Positions 1 to 10,368 of a stretch of 64,000 bases of DNA are shown here, piece by piece (position 1 is the first letter of the stretch; each line of letters starts with the position of its first letter). The position numbers and the translations under genes are program-made. Source of the DNA: Ophiura sarsii (lineage: Eukaryota; Echinodermata; Ophiuroidea; Amphilepidida; Ophiuridae). Below the pieces are notes generated by a model, which was not told where the DNA came from, ran no database searches, and saw only the letters and a program-made list of their open reading frames with translations. The stretch is taken from contig CM069456.1 in assembly GCA_035610835.1 (NCBI GenBank), positions 29,409,677 through 29,473,676 of the forward strand, in the 5' to 3' direction.

Positions 1-70
1 CAAAAAAGCCACCATGAACATGAAAGATCAAATACCTCTGTTATTTGGGTATTAGTATTTAGTGAAATGG

Positions 71-176
71 ATCGAAATGGGTCGAAATGGGTCGAAATGA
101 GTCGAAATGAGTCGAAATGGGTCGAAATGGGTCAGAATGGATCGAAATAAGTCGAAAAGAGTCGAAACGAATCAAA
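71..176. repeat. Left subterminal 10-bp tandem array (GTCGAAATGG)n
   Basis: About ten degenerate copies of a 10-bp unit (GTCGAAATGG, GTCGAAATGA, GTCGAAACGA) lie just inside the left end of the Mutator-like element. The inverse array is at about 3318-3404. Subterminal short repeats often bind transposase, but that role is inferred. Confidence 0.85.
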
Positions 177-659
177 ATACGTTTGTCATGCGCACAATCA
201 TTGCTTATTTCTGTTGTAAAAGCAAAAAAAATAATATTTCGCAATTACTTTCGTAACAAAAAAAATGCTAAACGAAGCTCGTAGGACGGTCTTGGGCGAT
301 ATCCAAACTACCGATGTTTTTAGATTCAAGTAAGGGCAGCCGAAGAATGAGCTATGGTTTGGTATGGTTTCCAGTTTTCAATACGATTTATTCCGTTAAG
401 ATATAGTACCGGGTTCCAAAGTGTCGGCATTCAATTATTTCCTTTCATTCTTCCGCGGCCCTTACCGAGGTTCGATGTTTTTTGCATTTCAAAGGTCAAA
501 GGTCAATTAAAGACCGCATGGATTCATTTTGCCGCGAACCTAGAAGAAACAGTACTCGATTCATCATCATCATCATCTTCCACAACTGTGCAGAAACCTC
601 GCACAAGTGTTGAGGTGCATTCAGGTGCATTGCTGATCATTGCAGGATCCACTCACGGC

Positions 660-3060
660 ACAACTAATCCCCCCGTTATTTTTTATGCAAAAAAACCCAC
701 TATGCCCCTACCCCTTTAAGGATATTTGGTACTCCCCCTTCCTTCTCCTACCGAATGACCCCGAATGACCCCTATTTGACCTCCCCAGGATATTTGGGAC
801 CCCCTGCAAAAGAAAATGACAGCCCCCTTACAACGGCACTAATCTCCACCCCTTTATTTTCCATGGAAAAAACCTCCTCTCTAAGGATATTTTATACTCA
901 CTCCCCCTCCAAATGACCCCCCTTCCGACACTCCCCTTAAACCCGGCGCTAAAATTCCCTATTTATTTTCCATGCAAAAGGACCTATGCCCCTCCCTCTT
1001 TAATGATATTTGGTACTCCTCTCCCCTCCCCCTACCGAATGCCCCCCCCCTATTTGACCTCGGCCAGGATATTTCGGACAAAAGAAGCACTAATCCCCCA
1101 TCCCGATATTTTTCATGCAAACAAAACTATGCCCCCTCCCCTCTAAGGCTATTTGGTACTCCCCCCTCCTAAATCTCCCCAGGAATAGTTTGGACACCTG
1201 CTTTAAAAGAAAATTACAGCGCCTTCTTAACGGCACTAATTCCATGCAAACATAACTATGCCACCTCTCCTCTAAGGATATTTGGTACTACCCGCCCCCA
1301 CCCCCACCCCTTCGAATGACCCCTTCCCATTACCGACATCCCCATTACAACGGCACTAATCCCCAAGTTATCTTCCCGGTGCAAAAGAACCTCCCCCATC
1401 CCGTCAAAGGATATTTGGATACTGCCCTCCAGGCTCCGAATGATCTCCCCCGGGATAGCTCGGGATATTTGGGAAACCCCTACAACAGAAAATGACAGCC
1501 TCCTTACAACGGCACTAATCCCCCAACCCAATTATTTTCCATGCAAAAAAACTATGCCCCACCCCTCTAAGGATATTTGGTACTCCCACTCCTCCCACTC
1601 CGAATGCTCCCCTATTTGATAGTTTGGAAGTCCGCTACAAAAGGAAATTACTAATCCCAACCCAATTATTTTCCATGCAACAAAACTATGCCCCCACCCC
1701 TCTAAGGATATTTGGTACTCCCTCCCCTCCCCTCCACCCCTCCCCTTCACCCCCCCCCCTCCCCCTTACAACGGCACTAATTCCCTAGTTAGTTTCCATG
1801 CAAAACAACCGTGCCCCCTCCCCTTTTAAGGATGTTTGGTACTCCCCTCTCCTCCCTCCCCCTAGCGAATGTCCCCCTATTTGACCTCCCAGGATATTTC
1901 GGACACCCCTTACAAAAGAAAATGACACTGCGGCCCCCTTACAACGGCACTAACCCCCATCCTGATATTTTCCATGCAAAAAAAATGCTATGCCCCTCTC
2001 CTGGTACCTAAGCATATTTGGTACTACCTTCCCCCTCCGAATGCCCCCCCCCCCCCCCCCTTAATCTCCCAGGAATAATTTGGACACCTGCTTCAAAAGA
2101 AAATTACAGCCTTCTTACACGGCACTAAGGGGGCTGTCATTTTCTTCGGGAGGGGGTGGGTCACAAATATGGTGGGTGGGCGTCATAATTTTGTAAAATC
2201 TTAAATAGGGGGGGTTATAATTTTGTGTAGCAATTCAGATTCTAAAATTTCAAAACGTCAATTATTTTCGCGCTTCGCGCGCATTCATCTAAGCATATCC
2301 CTTAGAAATGTACATATTTACAACACCTTTCCTGTTTATTTTTTCATTATTTGCTATTTTAGTCATAAAAAAATCTAACTTCGATAGGCCGGGGGGGGGG
2401 GGGGGTCATAAAATTAGTTTGTATCGGATAGGGGGGGTTATACATTTATTAACAATGGCCATTAACATATTTGTGACCCCCCCCCCCCTCCCGAAGAAAA
2501 TGATAGCCCCTAATCCTCACCCCATTTTTTGGGGGTGAGGCATACCTCTCCTCCGAAAATTTGATCTTTTCCGGGATATTTGGGAAACCCCTACAACAGT
2601 ACTAATCCCCAAGTTATCTTCCATGCAAAAGAACCCCCCCCCACCCCCCTCCCCCATCCCGTCAAAGGATGATTTGATTACTGTCCTCATCCACCCTCCG
2701 AATAATGATCTCCCCCGGGATAGCTCGGGATATTTGGGAAACCCCTACAACAGAAAATGACAGCCTACTTACAACGGCACTAATCCCCCGACCCGATATT
2801 TACCATGCAAACAAAACTATGCCCCCTCCCCTCCTCCCCTCGGTACCCACCTCCAGTCCAAATACCCCTCCCCTCCCCTATATTTGATCTCCCCAGGGAT
2901 AGTTTGGAAGGCGCTACAAATGGAAATTACTAATCCCCACCCCAATATTTTCCATGCAAAATAAACTGTGCCCCTCCCCTCTCCGGATAGTTGGTACTCC
3001 CCTACCCCTCTGAATGACCCCCCACCCCCCACCCCCCCCCCCCCCCCCACCTCCCCCTCT
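660..3060. repeat. Decayed C/T-rich tandem repeat array inside the Mutator-like element
   Basis: Diverged units of very roughly 110-180 bp recur, each holding a CCATGCAAAA-type box, AAGGATATTTGGTACTCC, a CCCCTATTTGACCTCCC box and ACGGCACTAATCC. The + strand is strongly C-rich. Reading frames here are low-complexity proline or glycine stretches and are not believed to be genes. Confidence 0.75.
2129..2510. mobile_element. PIF/Harbinger-like MITE nested in the array
   Basis: The termini are inverted: GGGCTGTCATTTTCTTCGGG at the left, and its near-exact complement at the right. The element is flanked by TAA (2126-2128 and 2511-2513). The surrounding repeat unit normally reads GGCACTAATCC; here it is split at TAA, which supplies an internal empty-site control. 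The interior has G-run blocks (GGGGGGTCATAAA) in opposite orientations. A 3-bp TAA/TTA target fits PIF/Harbinger-type elements. Confidence 0.7.
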
Positions 3061-3429
3061 ACCTCCCAGCTCCCTCCCCTACCGAAGAAAGGGAAGAAAC
3101 ACGACGCCCTTTAAAAAAACTTTATATTTCTTTAAAAAGAAAAGTGACGCTTTCCGATATCGCCCATGCCTATCTCATGCCCATGCGGAATGGAATACGG
3201 GCTGTCGCTTTAAAAATGCAGAAAAGACACCGGATTTTCTTCCGTTTTGTTGTCAATTCTTGACCGCCTACCAGAAAAGTACGTTCGGATTGGACACGTT
3301 CTGTATCATTTCTATTACATTTCGATCCATTCTGACCCATTTCGACCCATTTCGACCCATTTCGACTCGTTTCGACTCGTTTCGACTCGTTTCGACCCAT
3401 TTCACTAAATACTAATACCCCTGTTATTT

Positions 3430-5261
3430 GAACATATTAATTTAATGCACACATCTATCGATGCGATGATATGACGATATTTGTGAAGTTTATAGGCGCC
3501 TATTCAGCCAAATTGGGTCGTCTGAGAGACGCGTGGCCAGCGTTGCGTCGTCTGCTTACAATCATCACGCCTGATCGGTATAGCGCCCCCAATTCTATGC
3601 TGACTAAGTTCAATTTAAAAGTGGACCCGATCGGCAAGCTCAGTGACATACCCCTGATTAACCTGGCTGCGAGTTGTATAATAGACCAGCTACTTCAGAC
3701 TTTATACCTTGCTCCCATTTAGTATTTTGATTTAAGATGACAGCACTCTGACTGGAATACGATAAACCTTGAAATATAGATGCTGGTTGAATATTTGAAG
3801 AAATGGTGCATGGGTAAGTAAGATGAATGTGACTGGAGTAACGTGTGTGGCAACACATTGATGGATAGCTTCAAAACAATTATCTGCAAGTGATAAACAA
3901 GCAAACAAAAAGCAGCAAAACAAGCAGAATATACCATTTACAAGTGTTATATATAATAATTAATATATGCACACCGGGAGAACAGTGATATTATGCAGAA
4001 AGGGAAAATGATTTTGATTTTTAATTTTATATTATTTAATCTTATTTATGCCCTGATGAGTAACAGCAAACCAAAGGCTATACACCGTGAGCAAAAGCTT
4101 ACCCACACTCTCGAGAAAGATTGACTGATTATTTTATCAGTAGAGTAGGTTGAAAAGGCAGAGGAAACTCATGGCATAAAAAACGTTAGGCCCGGATCCA
4201 GAACGCCCGTATAACAAACGAGGTATTCAATGAAAGGTGGCTGGCGTATCCAATCGATTCTGATTGTTAAACCTTCCAAAACCCCACTTATCGGCTTATT
4301 CTTGCTATTGTAAGGATAACAGATTTGTAAACCCAGCAAGGCAAGTAGGCCTACCTACCCAAATATCCTAACCCACATAAACGTGTCAGTTTCCTACAAT
4401 ACAAGATAGAACCTGAATAGGTCTTGCAGAGAAACGATCAATTTATATTTATTACATAGGCATATACATAAGATCTGTATACTGAGACCTAATCCCGATT
4501 GAAAAGGAAGAACAAATGTAACCGGATAACAAGCCCGATTATTTTAGCCCTACCGCCAATACAGCGATATTTATTGCCCATTTTTGATTAGCCGTATATG
4601 ACGCAAAACGGTAACCAAATAGGTTTGGAATATTCATTGGAAATTGCAATAAAACCAAGATAATATTTCGAGGATAACAACTAATTTGGCACACATTTAC
4701 ACATTCTAGACATCTCCTGATTGATTGTAACATAGCATATTCTCACCTACATTTATCTGATTTGCTTGCCACATGTACACGGTATCCAGGAGCCGAATCC
4801 GACAGGTATAGAAACCCTGATATTCTTTGCCGTAGTTTGCCCTCGACTGGTGCTGATGCAGTCAGCGCATCGCTCGTACTATATGACGGCCAGCCTATGA
4901 TCCAGACTTCGAATAAGAGTACATTTTCTTCCTCGTACAGAACCGAAACCGGCTAAAGATCAACCGATTTGGTATACAAATACTTAACATTTTTAAAATA
5001 ATTGAAAGAGACGTACGTGAAGCGAAGAAAACGAGATCGAGCGATACAATTGATTATTTTATACTCCTCTGAGCAAGTGTGTTGCGGTTGCAGTCGCAAG
5101 ACAGAATGCACGAAATGGTGCGGTGTGAGCCCCGAGACAAAATGATGGCGGGAAAAAAGTGCCTCGTGACCGGAAGTAACCTCTGACGGGGGTTAACGGG
5201 CAATGCTCAATTTCCTGTCAACAACTTAGTTTTCCTTGTATTCACTTCAGAAAACTTTACT
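3430..5261. other. No gene recognised
   Basis: An ATG-initiated 83-codon frame at 3471-3722 (+) is compositionally plausible but matches no family I recognise. The rest is AT-rich with no repeats or splice-bounded exons that I can support. Confidence 0.4.
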
Positions 5262-5918
5262 ATGATTAACATAAATTGTCTCCAATATCATGGGATGAAA
5301 AGAGCTATTCATGAAGCATTTTCAAATCTCCTTTGTAGTTCAAATACCACACTTCCAAATCCTTATCAAGGTTTTCATACCAGTATGATTCTTAAGGAAT
5401 CCAAAGGTTGTAAACAATTTTATAACATTTTTATTACTGGATTAAAGGTTAAGTTTAAATGTACTGACAAATGGAACCATAAATTAGGTATATATTTAAC
5501 TGAAAAAGAATGGTTGAATATTTGTCAGTATAACTGGAAATGTACTCAGGAAGTTAAACTCCGTTGGTTCCAATTTCGCCTTTTAGTTAAAATTGGTAAA
5601 TCGGTCAATCCAAAATGTACCTTTTTTAACGAAGTTGACGAAAACTTTGTTCATCTCTTTTTGGAATGTGAATTTACTATAAAGTACTGGAAAGACGTTC
5701 AAAACTGGATTAATAGCAATCTGGACACAAATATTTGGTTGAAAAAAGAAATGATCCTGTTTGGAAATTACCAGTACAAAGATTATGTTTTTAACAATAT
5801 CCTATTAATCCTGAAATTCAATATTTACAAAAGCAGGATAAAAGAAGAAAAACCTTGTTTTACCTATGGTAAGAAAGAGATGATAAAATGTGTATGTCAA
5901 CGAAAAAACTATTTATAA
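5262..5918 (+). pseudogene. 3' fragment of an L1/Tx1-like LINE ORF2
   Basis: A 218-codon frame resembles the C-terminal region of L1/Tx1-clade ORF2 proteins, downstream of the reverse transcriptase. It has aromatic-rich segments (WNHKLGIYLTEKEWLNI, LRWFQFRLL) and then the degenerate zinc-knuckle region around CTFFNEVDENFVHLFLEC. The knuckle keeps the final H-x4-C spacing, but a cysteine expected two residues after the first is replaced. No catalytic RT motifs are present, so this is a 5'-truncated relic rather than a host gene. Clade assignment is from memory of the family and moderately sure. Confidence 0.6.
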
Positions 5919-6081
5919 TGCAGATCTGAAAAATAAAGCTTTCGATATCCGGTGGCATAAATGGAAATAAGATAATTAAATTGTCAAAGTTATTGCATGT
6001 ATGTTTAGAGAAAGAGGAACGATACACTGTCTCTGTATAAATTTACCTGTTCATATACGTTCAATCTAAATAACATTTTGT

Positions 6082-7858
6082 TCATACACGAATGTACCCC
6101 TTGGTAAATATAATGTGTACCACCACATGTTTATTTGAATTGTTTTTATGATGTAGGCCTATGTGATCTTGTAAGCGAGAGAAATGATAATAAAAAAATT
6201 GAACTCGCTGTAACTTTGCAAGTTCGCCAGCAGGAAGTCCATATAACAGACTATTACATGAATCAAGCCTTGACGAAACAAACGCATGGTACTTGGAACG
6301 CAAGGTACTTGGAAAGTTGCCCAAACCTGTAGATGGCAAATGTAGCAGCTCTTACAATGCTTTTAACATGATCTTTCATTTGCAGCGTATTGTCAATTAT
6401 AACACCCAGGCTTTTGGCAGAATTGCTGATGTCAATTAATAGTCAAATCACCTATGGCTATTCTCGGAAACGATGGTGATTTCTTGAACTTGGAAGACAC
6501 GTGAACCACCTCGGTCTTCGAATCATTGAACATGAGTTTGTTCCTTCTAAATAGCATTGGAACGATCGGATTGATTCAATACCAAGTATATTTATGTGTC
6601 GTCAGCGTAGGTCATGTGACGTATGCCGTGAGCACTGACAATGTCACCAATTGGAGCAGTGTACATGGTAAATATCGTAGGCCCGAGCACTGAACCTTGA
6701 GGAACTCCTTCCATCAAAAGACGTGGATCTGATAAAACTTCACCAATTTCAACTGACTGTTTGCGACCAGTTAAATACGATTGAAACCATCTCAATGGAG
6801 TACCACCGTTGATTCCGTAGCGTTCGCGCAAGCGTCTGATAACAGTCTGATGGACAGTTGTATCAAACACCGCGGAATAATCAATTAACACTAAAATGGC
6901 TTCCTGGTGATGATCTACAGCTCTCAACAGGTCATTCTGGATGCAAACTAAAGCAGTCTCAGTGCTATAAAATTGGCGATATGCAGATTGTTAAAGAACG
7001 TGCAGGCTATGTGTTTCAAGTTGTTCTTTTACTTGAATGGCACCGGCTTTCTCGATTGTCTTAAATAGACATTTCAGGTTCGATATTGGGCGATAATTCT
7101 GATACACGTTACGATCCAGGCCAGGTTTCTTTAGTAACGGTGCAACCTGAGCCGATTTCAGCGACTGTGGAATTTCACCTGACATCAATGAGTTGTTCAC
7201 AATGTGTGTTATGTGCGGCAGAGTAGAGTCCAAGCAGCTTTTTAATAGACCTGTTGGTATAGGATCTAGACTACAAGTAGCAGAAGTTGACTTAGTGATA
7301 AGTTTCCTTACATCATCCTCGGTAATGTTATGAAACGATGTAAATGCTACGTTATACTTGTCCTGAACATCAACCGAAAGCTCTGGTGGTGATATGTTGT
7401 CCAGTTTATTCCGGAGATCGCGGACTTTCTTGTGGAAGAAGTCACCGAAATTATTCACTAAGACCTTTTCCGAGTCATAATCTGGTAATGCACGACTTCC
7501 CGATGGTTTTGACATGCGATTCACAAAACTGAATAGTTGACGATCACTACATTTTGCAACCTCGTTGCAATGGTGGTCACACTTAGCCTTCTCAAGCATC
7601 TGACGGTAGACTTGACATTGTTGATGGTAAATTTGTCTCTCTATCTCAAGACCAGACTTCAGCATTTTTCTCTCACACTTCCGTTTCAACTGCTTGGCCA
7701 CGCGCAAATTATCACTGTACCAAGGCGCGTCGGGTCTTAGAATAACTGTGCGTTGTTTCAGAGGTGCGTGAGTGTCCTGTAAGTCACGTAAAACAGTTTC
7801 ATACTGGTCCACGGATTGAGCTAGATCTTGAGATGCATTCACTCGTGGAATTTAATCC
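6082..7858 (-). pseudogene. Reverse transcriptase of the CR1-like element, frameshifted
   Basis: This encodes the RNA-dependent DNA polymerase that would copy the element by target-primed reverse transcription. The upstream frame (7842 down to 6991) holds DAPWYSDNLRVAKQLKR, then SATCSLDPIPTGLLK and YRPISNLKCLFKTIEK, typical RT blocks 0-2. A frameshift near 6985 moves to the frame ending at 6592, with motif A (LVLIDYSAVFDT), motif B (EGVPQGSVLGP) and the catalytic YADD box. Beyond that come MFNDSKTEV and SRLDSCNSLLYGLP in further frames. A stop codon lies about five codons before 7842. Because of the frameshifts and stop this copy cannot encode an active enzyme. Family identity is strong; CR1 rather than L2 or another Jockey-group clade is less certain. 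Confidence 0.8.
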
Positions 7859-8480
7859 CTAATGTCCTTTGAGAATGGAATGACCGCAACCTCACAACAA
7901 ACCTTAAAACAAAGATTGTAAAAGCATTGGTATGGAGCGTGCTCCTTTACGGTCTAGAGGGATGGACTCTAATTAAAGCAGATGAAAATCGCATAATGGC
8001 TGGTGAAATGTGGATCTGGAGAAGAATGTTAAGAGTTAACTGGAAGGAGAAAAGAACCAACATATATATCTTGAAAGAACTTGGTGTAAAGAGGCAACTG
8101 CTAGGAGAGCTTATCAAAAGAAAGCTGGCCTACTTTGGGCACATCATTAGAGGCAGTGGTAGCTTACTGGCACTCCACATCATAGAAGGGAAAGTGGAGG
8201 GCAGCAGGAAAAGAGGTCGTCAAAGGAAACAATGGTTCGACAACATCAGGAAATGGACTGGTATGAGTCTTATAAAGGCCAAGCGTCTGGCACATGTCAG
8301 AGTAGCTTGGAGAAAGATGATCCGGAGATGTGATCGTATGGCAGCCAATCGTCACAACTGAAGGAGGCCGAAGAAGAAGAAGAAGAAGAAGTCCTTTGAG
8401 AAACAGTCGATATCGATGTTTCGCAGTTTTAGCGAACGAATGTGTGTGACAGCAGGCGGAGGACGAGAAATGTGCTAGTT
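6083..8480 (-). mobile_element. CR1/Jockey-type non-LTR retrotransposon, degraded
   Basis: Read on the minus strand, the order is the tail of the endonuclease-RT linker (RSLKLRNIDIDCF, near 8400-8440), then RT N-terminal blocks, RT palm, and the C-terminal block (SRLDSCNSLLYGLP, near 6240-6280). An RTE fragment at 7876-8390 interrupts it; the linker frame resumes on both sides of that insertion. The 5' limit near 8480 is where similarity fades, and the 3' limit is uncertain. Confidence 0.75.
7876..8390 (+). mobile_element. 5'-truncated RTE-like LINE insertion with 12-bp TSD
   Basis: The fragment carries the C-terminal end of an RTE-type reverse transcriptase (WSVLLYGLEGWTLIKADE, MWIWRRMLRVNWKEKRTN, KLAYFGHIIRG, ending RRCDRMAANRHN) and terminates in an AAG-repeat tail. 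It is bounded by GTCCTTTGAGAA at 7864-7875 and 8391-8402, a clear target-site duplication. It lies inside the CR1-like element, so it is the younger insertion. A closely related copy is at about 45340-46084. Confidence 0.85.
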
Positions 8481-9512
8481 TAATCGTTCCAAAATGGCGA
8501 GAAGTTTGATTGAGAATTGTGATTCAGAATAATGTGCGCGCAAAATAAATCCATGTCGTTGCGCATATTTGTTAGTGACATTTTGCGTTTTCGCATCATA
8601 AGCATATCAGCGAGCGATGAACAAGTATGTATTGCCGCAGAAAACGCACTTGACTGCATGTGTTGTTCCTTTGCAAGTTTTCAGGTGCATGTTTAAAATC
8701 AATTGTGATTGACATTTATTTGTTTTGAATATTAGGCCTTTTTTGTTTCGAATATCGCATTCGGCCTGCCAGCCCAAATGCTTTTTAGTTTTCTAGAGAT
8801 GCAATTGGGTTTCACAACCTTGCTTGTGGTTGAGTTATCAAAGTTAAGTCTCAAGTTCAGCGCAGTCATCACTTTTTGATTCTCAATTTCAGTTAAGTCA
8901 TGAACCTTTAGAGTCTCGATCAGGCGCGTACGCAGGATTTTTTTAAGGGGGGTGTTTTAGAAATATTTCTATAATTATTTCACTATCCATGTCTGCACGA
9001 AGCGCTGGCCGGGACACGCTTGCGTGTCCCGGGGGGAGTTCGAGGGGGGTATCCCACCTCGACGCCAGAAGTTTTTTGAAATTCACGGTTGAAATGAACG
9101 CATTTTCTTGCATATTTTTGAACACTTATTGCAGGTTTATTCTAAGTTCAACGTTGCAACTCTCACCAAATCTTAATACTTTTGACTGAGTTCAATCCTA
9201 AAACATCATTATATACAGTAACTTAATCCGCAGGCATTGGTTCAATGTGTGTCACATGCAGGGGCGTCAATCCACATTCAAATGTGGGTGTGGGGGGGGA
9301 CATAATAGGTTGCCCGTCCCAAAATAAAAATAAATTGTAATGATTCGATTTTCGAACCCATTTCGTGTGATTTAGTGGTCACTTTGACAGATATTCTATT
9401 GAAATGTTCGTTGTTGAATGTTGATACAAATCAATATTTGGTGTGGATCGAGACCCATTATAATGGAGAAACCTATAGAAGAAATGCGCGCACAAATTGT
9501 ATTTCTAACACT
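8481..9512. other. No gene; small hairpins and repeat fragments
   Basis: There is no convincing coding sequence. The stretch includes a perfect short hairpin (CCGGGACACG, 4-nt loop, CGTGTCCCGG) near 9009-9033. CAGGGGCGTCAATCC near 9260 resembles a hAT terminus, but no partner end was found. Confidence 0.5.
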
Positions 9513-9683
9513 TTAATTTTTTAATATCTTATTTATTTTTTGAGTTAGAGACCAAAAAGTGCCAAAAAATGTGATTTTTACCGCCAAAATCATGAAAATT
9601 CACATTTTTGGGAAAAAAATCACATTTTTTGGCACTTTTTGGTCTCTAACTCAAAAAATAAATAAGATATTAAAAAATTAAAA
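9513..9683. repeat. Near-perfect hairpin, ~67-bp arms
   Basis: The left arm (about 9513-9579) and right arm (about 9615-9683) are near-exact reverse complements, including GAGTTAGAGACCAAAAAGTG paired with CACTTTTTGGTCTCTAACTC. The spacer is about 35 nt. The form is that of a MITE or foldback remnant; no TSD was identified. Confidence 0.85.
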
Positions 9684-10368
9684 AAAACGCTCCTAGGGAA
9701 TGTTATCAGGATTAACATAAAACTAGTATGACAAAAATTTGACAAAATATATTTTGAGTTATCTCTGCAGAATCTAAAATGGGTCAAAAAACGTGTTTTT
9801 TATATTTTTTTCCAAAATGGTCAATTTCATTATCATGGTTGGATTAATTGAACCCTTTCGTGCAAAAAACTGTATACGTTTATAAAGATTAAATGAATAT
9901 TGAAGAAGTTACGGCAGTTTTACGGAGGCTGTACCTGAGAGTCCACAGCCCCCTTAATTCAAAAACATGCTTAACTTAAATGTAGGTAACGAATAATAAT
10001 ACACAATACAAGATTTTTTTAAAAAGGTATGACTTTCGAATCAAATGAAAACGTCACATATGTTTCGAAAGGCAGTTTAGACATCATCATCGATAAATAC
10101 CTGTATTTTACTGCTATTTTCACTAGTAAATGTCCAAGCTTCTACCATTGATGTACAACGCACCCAAAATGTACAGCCGCGGAATGACTATCCATATAGA
10201 TTTATAAATAGTTCTGGACAATTTAGGAATATATATATATAATGGAAATTTACATGAATGAGTCAACCATTAAGTAATGGACATTGTCAGCTTCCGTACA
10301 ACTTGGACTTCATTCATGCTGCACTAAACATTCGTGGGTGCGTAGTGTGGTAATTTTCCATATATGTC
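9684..10368. other. No gene; one copy of a dispersed repeat
   Basis: Positions 10111-10165 (CTGCTATTTTCACTAGTAAA, then TCCAAGCTTCTACCAT) recur in the same orientation at about 14081-14138 and 24003-24060, marking a dispersed family. Nothing else is recognised. Confidence 0.6.

Larger units (their letters stand above)
47..3420. mobile_element. Mutator-like non-autonomous DNA element, 3.4 kb
   Basis: The ends are inverted copies beginning GGGTATTAGTATTTAGTGAA, and both are followed inward by tandem 10-bp GTCGAAATGG-type units. The flanks carry an identical 9-bp direct repeat CTGTTATTT at 38-46 and 3421-3429, which I read as the target-site duplication. A 9-bp duplication with long terminal inverted repeats is the hallmark of Mutator-like elements. 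No transposase ORF is visible, so the copy is non-autonomous. The interior (about 660-3060) is a decayed pyrimidine-rich tandem array with a nested smaller element. Superfamily assignment rests on TSD length and TIR form only. Confidence 0.75.

Noticed and set aside
3014..3415. Proline-rich 133-codon frame
   Set aside because: It is generated by C runs and the TIR 10-bp repeats of the Mutator-like element; its minus-strand mirror is equally open.
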